Shown in pieces: positions 44,619 through 52,127 of a stretch of 59,558 nt of DNA. Location of the stretch: contig NZ_JAPDGS010000013.1 of NCBI RefSeq assembly GCF_025950525.1, positions 1 through 59,558 on the forward strand, written 5' to 3'. This DNA comes from Stagnihabitans lacustris (GTDB taxonomy: Bacteria; Pseudomonadota; Alphaproteobacteria; Rhodobacterales; Rhodobacteraceae). The notes below the pieces were generated by a model. The model was not told where the DNA came from and ran no database searches. It saw only the letters and a program-made list of their open reading frames with translations. The position numbers were made by a program, and so were the translations under genes. How positions within the stretch are numbered: the first letter of the stretch is position 1; every line of letters begins with the position of its first letter.

Positions 44619-45207
44619 GGAACAGACACAGACCCGCAAAACCGGCCGACCCCTGTCCTTTGACCGGCAAGAGGCGCTGCGTCAGGCGATGCTGACCTTC
44701 TGGCGGCATGGCTACGAGACGACCTCGGTCAGTGACCTGACCCGGGCAATGGGGATCACGGCACCCAGTCTCTATACGGCCTTTGGTGACAAAAGGCGGC
44801 TCTTTCTGGAGTCGGTGCAGCTTTACGCCCAGCCGCCCGAGGCGCTTCAGGCCCAGTTGGACGCCGCAACCTCGGCCCGGGCGGTGGCGCGTCAGATGCT
44901 GACGGCGGCGGTCCATGGCTTTACCGGTCAGGGCACCCCGCCCGGCTGCCTTCTGGCCAGCGCGACCGCCAGCGGATCAACCGAGGCGGCCGAGGTTCAG
45001 GCCGCGGTGGCGGCCATCCGCGCCGACATCCTTGCCCGCCTGACCCGCCGCTTTGCAGACCTTGGCACGCAATCAGAGGCGCTGGCCGGAACCCTGGTCG
45101 CGCTGATCCAAGGCCTGTCGGTCCTGGCCCGCGATGGCCAAAGCCGACAGGCGCTTTTGGCCATCACAGAGACTGTTTTGCCACTGTTCCCCGAGGCCGG
45201 AACCTAA
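44617..45207 (+). CDS. TetR-family transcriptional regulator
   Basis: A 196-residue repressor started at the ATG at 44617 (MEQTQTRKTGRP); the upstream ATG at 44596 would add seven residues. The HTH is FWRHGYETTSVSDLTRAMGITAPSLYTAFGDKRRLFLES (about residues 24-62), followed by a helical ligand domain with CLLASATASGSTEAAEVQAAVA. The PSLYTAFGDK form is typical of the AcrR/YxaF-like group that controls detoxification enzymes. It is expected to repress the divergent AKR and itself. Its stop overlaps parB by 4 bp on the opposite strand. Confidence 0.87.
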   Translation: MEQTQTRKTGRPLSFDRQEALRQAMLTFWRHGYETTSVSDLTRAMGITAPSLYTAFGDKRRLFLESVQLYAQPPEALQAQLDAATSARAVARQMLTAAVHGFTGQGTPPGCLLASATASGSTEAAEVQAAVAAIRADILARLTRRFADLGTQSEALAGTLVALIQGLSVLARDGQSRQALLAITETVLPLFPEAGT

Positions 45208-46289
45208 TCCAGCACCCGCAAAAAGGCCTCGATTGCGGCCTCCAGCTTGTCACGATCCACGGTGGAAAAGTCGCGCCGCATCTGCAGTTCGACCTTGCCC
45301 GCCGCGGCTGTGCATTTCACATCCCCCGCCGGAAGCGCCAGCCGCAGCACGGTCTTGCCATGGCTGGCCGGACGCCCGCGCCCGGGATTTCCCCGCGGGG
45401 AAATCGGCTGCGGCGTGGCGTCAAAGCCCTGCAGGATGCGCAATTCCTCGTCCGCCGTGCGCCTTGGATGCGACCGCAGCGCCACGGCGATTTCGGCCAC
45501 CAGCTCGGGCCGCAGCTCCAACCGTTGCGCCAGCGACAGGCCAAGCGCGCGCGGGATCGCCTCGGGATGCTCCAGCACCTTTTCCAGCCGGGCCAAAAGG
45601 CTGGCAAAGCGGCGGATATAGGACCGCTTTTGCGCATTGGCCGAGGCGAACAGCAGGTTGACCGCGGCGTCGACATCGGCACAACCGCCGATCCCCTCGT
45701 CGGCATAGGCCCGCGCCAGCCGCGCCATTTCGGCCCAAGAGATATCTTTGCGCACCAGGTTTTCGTCCACCATGCGGCGATACAGCCCCTCGACCGTCTC
45801 ACCGGCCGGAACGAAACTGGCGGGGATGCGGGCAAAGCGGTCCTCGCCCGTCTCTGACAGCAGCGCCTTGAAGGCGGACAGACGGCGCCAGCCCTCGATC
45901 AGCTCGTAACCGCCCTGCCCGTCGGGCTCGACCCGGATCGGGTTCGACAGGCCAAGCGCCAGGATTGACGCCTTGAGGTCGTCCAGCGCAGGGTCCCCCC
46001 GGCGCGAGCGGTCGCGCAGCAGCTTGCCCGTCCGCACCGCCCCCAACGGCAGCAGGTCGGTCACAAGGCCCAGACGTTTCAGCCGGACGAACTCGTGGGC
46101 CAGCGCGTCATTCTCGACGCGGATGGCGGCTTCGACCTCGGCGCGCTGGCGGCTGGCATCGGCGGTTTCGCTGATCGCGGTGGCCATGGGACCGCGGCGG
46201 GCAGGGGTCGCGGCCTCTACCGGTGCTTCGTCCACAGGTGCTTGGTCCTCGGGCAAGTCGACGTCGAAGATGCGGCGCTTCTTGGTCAT
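45204..46289 (-). CDS. parB: Plasmid partition protein ParB
   Basis: A 361-residue protein. A variable N-terminus precedes the ParB/Srx domain (RRGDPALDDLKASILALGLSNPIRVEPDGQGGYELIEGWRRLSAFKALL, about residues 98-145), then MVDENLVRKDISWAEMARLARAYADEG and further helices for DNA binding. It is a nucleotide-gated clamp that loads at parS and is moved by ParA. A perfect 20-bp palindrome (45386-45405) lies within the gene and encodes PISPRGN, apparently an insertion between two folded parts. The start overlaps the parA stop by 4 bp. Confidence 0.88.
   Translation of the reverse strand: MTKKRRIFDVDLPEDQAPVDEAPVEAATPARRGPMATAISETADASRQRAEVEAAIRVENDALAHEFVRLKRLGLVTDLLPLGAVRTGKLLRDRSRRGDPALDDLKASILALGLSNPIRVEPDGQGGYELIEGWRRLSAFKALLSETGEDRFARIPASFVPAGETVEGLYRRMVDENLVRKDISWAEMARLARAYADEGIGGCADVDAAVNLLFASANAQKRSYIRRFASLLARLEKVLEHPEAIPRALGLSLAQRLELRPELVAEIAVALRSHPRRTADEELRILQGFDATPQPISPRGNPGRGRPASHGKTVLRLALPAGDVKCTAAAGKVELQMRRDFSTVDRDKLEAAIEAFLRVLD
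45386..45405. repeat. parS-like palindrome, copy 1 (inside parB)
   Basis: GATTTCCCCGCGGGGAAATC, a perfect 20-bp palindrome, identical to the copies at 46593 and 47675. Confidence 0.75.
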
Positions 46290-47590
46290 TCGGCATCCTC
46301 CAGCTTGGCCCAGGCCTCCAGGGCGTGACGCTTGAACTCCAGATAGGCCTGGTCGAACGTGGCCCTTGCCCGCCGCCAGGTTTCCCGCGTCATGTCGCGG
46401 TAGTCGATTTCATAGATCGAGGACAGGAAGCGGCCGGACTGTTCGACGGCGCGGGTATGTTCGATCGGATGTTCGGTCATCCTTGACCCGAAAACCTTGC
46501 CAAAAGCATCCCGCATCGCACGGTGCAATTCATTGCCCGGCTCGAACCGGGTCAACAGAAAGCGGACGTCCAGGAACTCTTTCGGCAGGCGGGATTTCCC
46601 CGCGGGGAAATCGGCCTTGAAGTCGGCAAGGTCGGCCAAAGCCTCGGCCAGCTGACCGATGAAAGAGGTGGTCGAATCGTATTCCCAATAGCCGGGACCG
46701 GAGGGGATATACAGCACATCGGCGGCAAAGACCGCGTTCATCGACTGATAGCCGATGGCGGGGGGACAGTCGAAAATCACCAGGTCATAGGCGTCATCGG
46801 GCAGGGCATCCAGCCAGCGCGACACGGCGGCAAAGAAGGACCACTCGGGATTCAGGTGGCGATACTGGGCGCTGGCGAATTCGACGAAGGCCGCATTGGC
46901 GCAAGAGGGCACGATGTCGATGGTCGGCCACGAGGTCTTGCGGATGAAGTCGGCCACCCGCAGGTCGCCAAGCCCGGTGTCCGAGACCGAGGCGGGCAGG
47001 CGGCGCAACGGCACCTGGCGGCCCGATTCGGCGCCAGCGGTGCGGGCGTTCATCCGCTCTGTCTCGCGCATCAGGTCGCGGGCCATGATGCCCCAGACCG
47101 TGTGTTCCTCGGTCACATCGGCCAGCCCCATCGAATGTGACAGCGTCGCCTGAGGGTCAAAGTCGATGCACAAGACCCGGTAGCCATCCAGCGCCGCCGC
47201 ATGGGCAAAGTGCAGCGCAACCGTCGACTTGCCCGCCCCCCCCTTGAAGTTCGCCACCGCCGCCCGCAGTGCCCGCTTGCCCTTGGGCCGTTCGGGCAGA
47301 AGGCTTTTGCGGTTGATCTTCATCTTGCGGCGCAGCTCGTTGACCTCTTCAAGGCTGAACCAGCGCTGTCGGCCATCGGCCTCGATTTCCCCGCTGGGAA
47401 GTCCGGGCTCGGCCACCAGACGGCCGCGAAAGGTGTTCTGGTTGACCTGAAAGATCAGCTCGGCCACCTCCCAGGACGAAAACCGCCGCAAGGTCTTTTC
47501 ATGCCCCGGCGAGAAGGTCTGCTTGCGGATCCAGCTTTGCATCTTGAGCGAGCTATCGCGCAAGCTTTGAAGGTCTTTGTGGCCGTACAT
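46286..47590 (-). CDS. parA: Plasmid partition ATPase ParA
   Basis: A 434-residue ATPase. I start it at the ATG at 47590 (MYGHKDLQSL); a TTG at 47644 would add 18 residues. An N-terminal MerR-like helix-turn-helix region (RRFSSWEVAELIFQVNQNTFRGRL, about 35-58) precedes the deviant Walker A VANFKGGAGKST (114-123) and the core CIDFDPQATLSHSMG and LVIFDCPPAIGYQSMN. This is the type Ib-like plasmid ParA with an extended N-terminus that often autoregulates the operon. Two parS-like copies lie inside the gene, encoding FPAGKS and LPSGEI. Confidence 0.92.
   Translation of the reverse strand: MYGHKDLQSLRDSSLKMQSWIRKQTFSPGHEKTLRRFSSWEVAELIFQVNQNTFRGRLVAEPGLPSGEIEADGRQRWFSLEEVNELRRKMKINRKSLLPERPKGKRALRAAVANFKGGAGKSTVALHFAHAAALDGYRVLCIDFDPQATLSHSMGLADVTEEHTVWGIMARDLMRETERMNARTAGAESGRQVPLRRLPASVSDTGLGDLRVADFIRKTSWPTIDIVPSCANAAFVEFASAQYRHLNPEWSFFAAVSRWLDALPDDAYDLVIFDCPPAIGYQSMNAVFAADVLYIPSGPGYWEYDSTTSFIGQLAEALADLADFKADFPAGKSRLPKEFLDVRFLLTRFEPGNELHRAMRDAFGKVFGSRMTEHPIEHTRAVEQSGRFLSSIYEIDYRDMTRETWRRARATFDQAYLEFKRHALEAWAKLEDAE
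46593..46612. repeat. parS-like palindrome, copy 2 (inside parA)
   Basis: A perfect 20-bp copy of GATTTCCCCGCGGGGAAATC. Read as DFPAGKS in the parA frame, unlike copy 1, which is read as ISPRGN in parB. Confidence 0.75.
47384..47403. repeat. parS-like palindrome, imperfect copy 3 (inside parA)
   Basis: GATTTCCCCGCTGGGAAGTC, 18 of 20 matches to the consensus. Read as LPSGEI. Confidence 0.65.
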
Positions 47591-47674
47591 GGTTTTCCCA
47601 ACGCTCTTTCGTGCCTTTGACCGCAAATACGCCGAATTTGACAATCTGGCAATTCCGATATGTCATAAGCCCAT

Positions 47675-47694
47675 GATTTCCCCGCGGGGAAATC
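47675..47694. repeat. parS-like palindrome, copy 4 (upstream of parA)
   Basis: A perfect 20-bp copy, 85 bp upstream of the parA ATG, in a position typical of a plasmid centromere that also regulates parAB transcription. Confidence 0.8.
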
Positions 47695-47763
47695 GCCCCC
47701 TGTGGGCCAAGGGCGCAACCCGGCCCGCGGTGATTCGGACGCACCTTGGGGAGCGCGCTTCGG

Positions 47764-47828
47764 ATGGGGGGACAGAAGGCGCGGCACACAACCCATTGGG
47801 GGGACATTTCCGCGCCATGGGGTGACAG
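47764..47828 (+). repeat. Three direct repeats, consensus GGGG(G/T)GACA: candidate iterons
   Basis: Copies GGGGGGACAG (47766-47775), GGGGGGACAT (47798-47807) and GGGGTGACAG (47819-47828), each preceded by AT or ATT. The spacing is 32 and 21 bp, so about 3 and 2 helical turns. The location just upstream of rep suits binding sites for the initiator. Confidence 0.5.
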
Positions 47829-48005
47829 CCTGAATGACCCCCTATACCATTGAACCTGATTCTTCCCTTCGGTTTCAGATCAGTCCGGGGGCATGAGGTG
47901 GCATCCTCTTGACAGAATCGGAGAACTCAACGCAAATCACCGCATGGTCGGAAAGAACGTTGGCTCCACAGAAGCCCGAACCGGCCAGAGCAGCCAGGAG
48001 ACAGG

Positions 48006-48728
48006 ATGTCGGGGACAAGACCAACAGCGCGGGTGCAGGCCAAACCGGTCGGTCGCAATGCGGCGGCGATGAAATATGACATTCTGTCGGCGATGGGGGT
48101 TCATGCCTGCGCGGGCGACAAGTTTCAACAAAGGCTGATCTTGCGGCTGATGACGCTGGTGGTGGCGCGCTACAACTGGATTGCCGACGAAATCAGCGTG
48201 GGCCAACGCGAGATGGCGGCGCTGTGGGGCATCGACGAGCGCAGCGTGAAGCGCGACCTGGCGCGGCTGCGGGACATGGGGTGGCTGGTCGTGCGGCGTC
48301 CGGCGGCGCGGGGCAGGGTGGCGGTGCATGGGCTGGACCTGGACCGCATCCTGGAGACGACGCGGCCACAGTGGGACCGGGTCGGGCCGGACTTCGTGGC
48401 GCGGCTGAGCGCCCCCCAACACTCAACGTCGCAAGAGCCGGGGTCGCAAGACTCCGTGTCACAGTCCAGCAACGTCATCAGCTTTCCCGCCCCGCGTCAG
48501 GGCGACGAGCTGTGGCCGCGTCTGCAGACCGCGCTTCACCGCGAGGACCCCGGCGCCTATGGGGCCTGGTTTGCCGCTCTGACCTGCGCCGGGCTGGAGG
48601 AGGGGGTTTTGCGGCTGGGCGCGCCGTCGCGGTTTCACGCCGATTACCTGCGCGCCAACCTGCTGCTGAAGATCGAACGCATCGCCCAGGCCACCGATGC
48701 GGCGATCCAGCGGGTTCAGATCGACTGA
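48006..48728 (+). CDS. DnaA-like plasmid replication initiator
   Basis: A 240-residue protein with AGGAG 5 bases upstream of the ATG. A winged-helix segment (ISVGQREMAALWGIDERSVKRDLARLRDMGWLVVRRPAARGR, about residues 63-106) is followed by a linker rich in Ser/Gln (about 135-160) and a C-terminal domain resembling DnaA domain I (ELWPRLQTALHREDPGAYGAWFAALTCAGLEEGVLRLGAPSRFHADYLRANLLLKIERI). It has no AAA+ ATPase. This matches the DnaA-like replicases known from Rhodobacterales plasmids, so it places the replicon in that group. Confidence 0.85.
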   Translation: MSGTRPTARVQAKPVGRNAAAMKYDILSAMGVHACAGDKFQQRLILRLMTLVVARYNWIADEISVGQREMAALWGIDERSVKRDLARLRDMGWLVVRRPAARGRVAVHGLDLDRILETTRPQWDRVGPDFVARLSAPQHSTSQEPGSQDSVSQSSNVISFPAPRQGDELWPRLQTALHREDPGAYGAWFAALTCAGLEEGVLRLGAPSRFHADYLRANLLLKIERIAQATDAAIQRVQID

Positions 48729-48809
48729 ACCGGTCAGGGCGGTGTCACGCGCAAGTGATCCAAACTGCGCCGGCCCGCGTAGCACCCTTGTCCGACCCAA
48801 AGGTGAGCC

Positions 48810-49172
48810 ATGCCGCATCTGCCTTTTGCCCTTGCCGTGACCTTTGCCGCCTCTGCGGCTTTGGCCGATGGCTTTGTCCCCGTCACGGATCGCGACCGCT
48901 TTGTGGCTCTGGTGGGCGCGCGCGCGTTACAGCATCCGGTGTTCGGCATCCGGCTTGAGGTGACGCCGGATGGCCAGATCCGCGGCGATGCGCTGGGGTG
49001 GGAGGTCAAGGGCACCTGGGATTGGAAGGACGGCTATTTTTGCCGCGAGATGGATTGGAGCGGCACGCCGATCCCGTTCAACTGCCAATTGGTCGAAGAG
49101 GACCAGGACCAACGCTTGCGCTTTACCGTGGACCGCGGGCAGGGCGACGCTGCGACCTTTCGGCTGCGCTGA
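48810..49172 (+). CDS. Small secreted protein of unknown function
   Basis: A 120-residue protein with a signal peptide (MPHLPFALAVTFAASAALADG, cut after ALA). The mature part is a likely beta-rich domain: FVPVTDRDRFVALVGARAL, FGIRLEVTPDGQIRGDALGWEVKGTWDWKDGYFCREMDWSGTPIPFNCQLVEEDQDQRLRFTVDRGQGDAATFRLR, with two Cys that may form a disulphide. I recognise it as a small periplasmic family seen in related bacteria but know no function. It lies alone after rep. Confidence 0.7.
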   Translation: MPHLPFALAVTFAASAALADGFVPVTDRDRFVALVGARALQHPVFGIRLEVTPDGQIRGDALGWEVKGTWDWKDGYFCREMDWSGTPIPFNCQLVEEDQDQRLRFTVDRGQGDAATFRLR

Positions 49173-49202
49173 GGGCCGCCCGTCGCAACCCAGGCGCGCC
49201 TG

Positions 49203-49562
49203 TTACCGGGTCGAGATTTCGGGCCCCGCGATATGCACCGCCAGAAGGCAGCCGTTCGGCGTATGGGAGTGATGCTCTGTCCCGTCGCGGTAGAACACCA
49301 GGTCGCCGGGACGCAGGACGCGGCCGTCGTCCTCGATCAGCTCGCCTTCCAGGATCAGGAATTGTTCGTGACCGTTGTGGATATGGCGCCGCGTCGTCAT
49401 GCCGGCGGGCATGCGGTAGACGTGAAAGCCCTCGCCCAGCGGCAAGGACGTGTCCAGTTGCAAGATGTCATCCCCCAGCGCCAGACCGTCGGGATAGACA
49501 AAGGGGGTAAAGGTCGCCTCGTGGATATTGGCGATCTTGCGGGCGTCGTCGGTGAATGTCAT
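49203..49562 (-). CDS. Small single-domain cupin
   Basis: A 119-residue cupin. Motif 1 is RRHIHNGHEQFLILEGEL (metal-ligand His, His and Glu-type positions) and motif 2 is GDLVFYRDGTEHHSHTPNG. It is the last gene of the Rieske/importer/DMSP-lyase-like operon, 10 bp after the lyase-like stop. A sensor, isomerase or dioxygenase role cannot be told apart by sequence. Confidence 0.8.
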   Translation of the reverse strand: MTFTDDARKIANIHEATFTPFVYPDGLALGDDILQLDTSLPLGEGFHVYRMPAGMTTRRHIHNGHEQFLILEGELIEDDGRVLRPGDLVFYRDGTEHHSHTPNGCLLAVHIAGPEISTR

Positions 49563-49572
49563 CGCGGTTTCC

Positions 49573-50397
49573 TTACAGGGTCAGGGCTTCGAGGTCGGGC
49601 CAGTCGTCCGCCGGAATGACGATGGCGGGCTGATCTGTGTCACAGGTCCAGCCATAGAGGCAAAGGAAGGGCAGGGGGCCGATCTTGATCAGATGGGGAT
49701 GCAGGGGCGGGTTCCAGACCGGGTGATGGGCGGGTTTGATGATCAGCGGCCGGTCGGGGCCAAAGCGCCAGCCATGGGGGCCGGTCAGGGGGGCGTAAAG
49801 CTCGGGGGCGGGGTGGTTGTGGTCGCGGTAAAGCACACCCGGCGCGATGACGAAGAGGCCAAGGTGGAAATCGGGCGCGGGGATCGGCGCGCCCTCTCCG
49901 ATCAGCAGGGCATAGGCGTTGCCGGCCAGAAAGTCGGCGCCGATGACCGGGGCCGGATAGCGGTCATAGGCCTTCCAGCGCAACAGGGGGGCAGCAAGGT
50001 CCAGAGCCTGGGCCAGGGCGGGATGGGTGGGGCGCAGGGCGTCCAGCGCGGCAGTCAGGTGGGCTGCGACGACTGGGTGGGAGAGCGGCTCTTGCGGCTG
50101 GGGCGGGGCGCGGTGGGCGGCGATGCCGGCGCGGACCTCGGCGACACCGGGGCCGGGCAGGGTGGCCAGGTAGCGGTCGGCCTCGGCCACCAGGGTCAGG
50201 ATCGGGTCGGTGGGCAGGGGGTCTTGGGGCACGGGAAGTCCTCGGTCGGTGAAAATGTCATCGGGCGGCCCGTTCTGGGATGCGGCCACGCGGTAGGCCT
50301 CCAGCTGGGCGGCGGTCAGCGCGCCCCGGGCATAAAGCGTCATGGCGCGGGCATAGCGCGCGCGGCCCATGTCGGGGGGCGGGGCCGGGGGGCTCAT
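49573..50397 (-). CDS. DMSP-lyase-like cupin (DddQ/DddL-type family)
   Basis: A 274-residue protein. The C-terminal cupin shows Y190, H193, H195, E199 and Y201 in VLYRDHNHPAPELYAPLTG, then H233/H235 in WNPPLHPHLIKIG and W250 in LYGWTCD. That pattern (Y-x2-H-x-H-x3-E-x-Y plus a downstream His and Trp) is the metal and base set of DMSP lyases DddQ/DddL. About 150 helical residues precede it, as in that family. It sits between a polyamine-type importer and another cupin. DMSP or a related sulfonium/betaine is a candidate substrate, but activity is unproven; paralogues without lyase activity exist. Confidence 0.6.
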   Translation of the reverse strand: MSPPAPPPDMGRARYARAMTLYARGALTAAQLEAYRVAASQNGPPDDIFTDRGLPVPQDPLPTDPILTLVAEADRYLATLPGPGVAEVRAGIAAHRAPPQPQEPLSHPVVAAHLTAALDALRPTHPALAQALDLAAPLLRWKAYDRYPAPVIGADFLAGNAYALLIGEGAPIPAPDFHLGLFVIAPGVLYRDHNHPAPELYAPLTGPHGWRFGPDRPLIIKPAHHPVWNPPLHPHLIKIGPLPFLCLYGWTCDTDQPAIVIPADDWPDLEALTL

Positions 50398-51233
50398 CCC
50401 TGCGCCCTGTAGGCCAGGCGTTCATCGGCCAGCCGCCGCGCCTCGGCCCGGTTCATCACCACGCCGGCCACCGCGACGCCAAGCCCCACGGCCAGCACCA
50501 TCAGCGTCGCGAGGGCGTTGATATCGGGCGTCACCCCCAGCTTGACCTTGGACCAGATCAGAAGCGGCAGGGTGGTCGACCCTGGCCCGGTGGTAAAGGA
50601 GGTGATCACCACATCATCCAGCGAGATCGTGAAGGCCAAAAGCCAGCCCGACAGGATCGCCGGAGAGATCACCGGCAAGGTGATGTCCCACAGCACGCCC
50701 CAGGGCCGCGTGCCAAGGTCCATGGCGGCCTCTTCGATGGCGCGGTCGCTTTGCAAAAGCCGGGCCTGGACGATGGTCGTGACGAAGACCATGGAGAAGG
50801 TGACATGGGCCAGGGTGATCGTCGTGAACCCCCGTTGCGCGGGCCAGCCGATCCACCCCGCCAGCAGCAGAAAGAAGATCAGCGCCGACACGCCGGTGAT
50901 GACCTCTGGCATGATCAGGGGCGCCGTCACCAGGCCGGAAAACAGCGTGCGCCCGCGGAATTTGGTGAACCTGACCAGCGCGATCCCGGCCAGGGTGCCA
51001 AGGATCGTCGCCAGGGTCGAGGAGACCAGCGCGATCTTCAGCGACAAAAGCAGCGCCTCGCCCACCTGGGAGTTCGACATCAGCGCGCCATACCATTTGG
51101 TGGAAAACCCGCCCCAGACCGTCGCCAGCCGCGAGGCATTGAAGGAATAGACCATCATCGACAGGATCGGCACGTAAAAGAAGGCGAACCCGAAGGCCAG
51201 AACAGACAGAAGGAAGGTCGGGCGTCGGGTCAT
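50394..51233 (-). CDS. Polyamine-type ABC transporter permease (PotC family)
   Basis: A 279-residue permease starting MTRRPTFLLSVLAFGFAFFYVPILSMMVYSFN at 51233 (ATGA overlap with the PotB stop). It carries the EAA loop IEEAAMDLGTRPWGVLWDITLPVISPAIL and SGWLLAFTISLDDVVITSFTTGPG. The latter is typical of PotC/PotI. It overlaps the lyase-like gene by 4 bp, so transport and enzyme are translated together. Confidence 0.9.
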   Translation of the reverse strand: MTRRPTFLLSVLAFGFAFFYVPILSMMVYSFNASRLATVWGGFSTKWYGALMSNSQVGEALLLSLKIALVSSTLATILGTLAGIALVRFTKFRGRTLFSGLVTAPLIMPEVITGVSALIFFLLLAGWIGWPAQRGFTTITLAHVTFSMVFVTTIVQARLLQSDRAIEEAAMDLGTRPWGVLWDITLPVISPAILSGWLLAFTISLDDVVITSFTTGPGSTTLPLLIWSKVKLGVTPDINALATLMVLAVGLGVAVAGVVMNRAEARRLADERLAYRAQG

Positions 51234-52126
51234 TTCGTCCCCTCGGCCCGGGCCTGGTAATGGCTGTAAAGCATCGTCGGCCCCACCATCAGCGCCAAAA
51301 GCGCCACCGCCACGGCCGAGGCCATGGGCCAATCCCGCGCCTGAGAGAACTGGTCGGAAATCACCCGCCCGATCATCGGCGTTGCGGCATCGCCGACCAG
51401 GGTGGGGATCACCAGTTCTCCGGCGGCGGGGATAAAGACCAAAAGGCCGCCCGCAATGATCCCGGGCACGGATTGCGGCAAGGTCACATCCAGGAACACT
51501 TGCCAGGGCCGCGAGCCAAGGTCGAGGGCGGCCTCGTCCAGGATCGGGTCCAACCGTTCAAGGCTGGCGTAAAGCGGCAGGATCATGAAGGGCAAGTACG
51601 TATAGACCATGACCAGCACCACGGCGAAATTCGAATGCATCAGGGGCAGGGAAGTGACCGCCCAATCGGCCGGCACCAGCCAGTTCCAGGCCGAGGTAAG
51701 CCCCTGATTGAACCAGGAGGATTTGCCCATCAGCCCCATCCAGGCGTAAACCCGCAACAGGAACGAGGTCCAGAAGGGCAGGATCACCAGCATCAACAGG
51801 ATGTTGCGCGAGGCGCGTGACACCCGCGTCAGGGCCAGCGCCATCGGATAGCCCAGGCCCAGGCAAAACAGCGTCGTGGCGGCGGCATTGGTCAGGGAAA
51901 TCAGGAAGGCGCGCAGGTAAAGCGGCTCTGTCAGCAGGCGCTGATAGGTGGACAGGTTCACCCAAGGGTGAGCGCCGCCGAAGGAAAAGGGCGGCGCGGT
52001 CGGTGTCTTGGTCGCCACCGACATGGCGATGACGATGGCGAAGGGCACCAGGAAGAACAGCACCAGCCACAGGTAGGGCAATCCGATGATCAGGTCGCGC
52101 CAGCCGCGGCGGTGGAACCAGCCCAT
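51230..52126 (-). CDS. Polyamine-type ABC transporter permease (PotB family)
   Basis: A 298-residue permease from the ATG at 52126 (MGWFHRRGWRDLIIGLPYLWLVLFFLVPFAIVIAMSV), one base after the ATPase stop. It has ILPFWTSFLLRVYAWMGLMG, MVYTYLPFMILPLYASLERLDPILDEAALDLGSRPWQVFLDVTLPQSVPGI and VIPTLVGDAATPMIGRVISDQF, as in PotB/PotH. Confidence 0.9.
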   Translation of the reverse strand: MGWFHRRGWRDLIIGLPYLWLVLFFLVPFAIVIAMSVATKTPTAPPFSFGGAHPWVNLSTYQRLLTEPLYLRAFLISLTNAAATTLFCLGLGYPMALALTRVSRASRNILLMLVILPFWTSFLLRVYAWMGLMGKSSWFNQGLTSAWNWLVPADWAVTSLPLMHSNFAVVLVMVYTYLPFMILPLYASLERLDPILDEAALDLGSRPWQVFLDVTLPQSVPGIIAGGLLVFIPAAGELVIPTLVGDAATPMIGRVISDQFSQARDWPMASAVAVALLALMVGPTMLYSHYQARAEGTK

Positions 52127-52127
52127 C

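Larger units (their letters stand above)
47591..48005. other. Intergenic region between parA and rep; probable origin of replication
   Basis: About 415 bp between divergent parA and rep. It holds the parS-like copy at 47675, three GGGGKGACA direct repeats at 47766-47828, an AT-rich stretch at about 47830-47880 (relative to its surroundings), and a promoter-like TTGACA (47909-47914) with GCAAAT 17 bases on (47932-47937) aimed at rep. No classic DnaA box (TTATCCACA) was seen. Placing the origin here rests on gene layout and repeats only. Confidence 0.6.

Noticed and set aside
45204..47700. The repeated palindromes as a CRISPR array or IS ends
   Set aside because: Copies are irregularly spaced (about 290-1,200 bp), lie in coding sequence and have no spacer-repeat pattern, transposase or target duplication.
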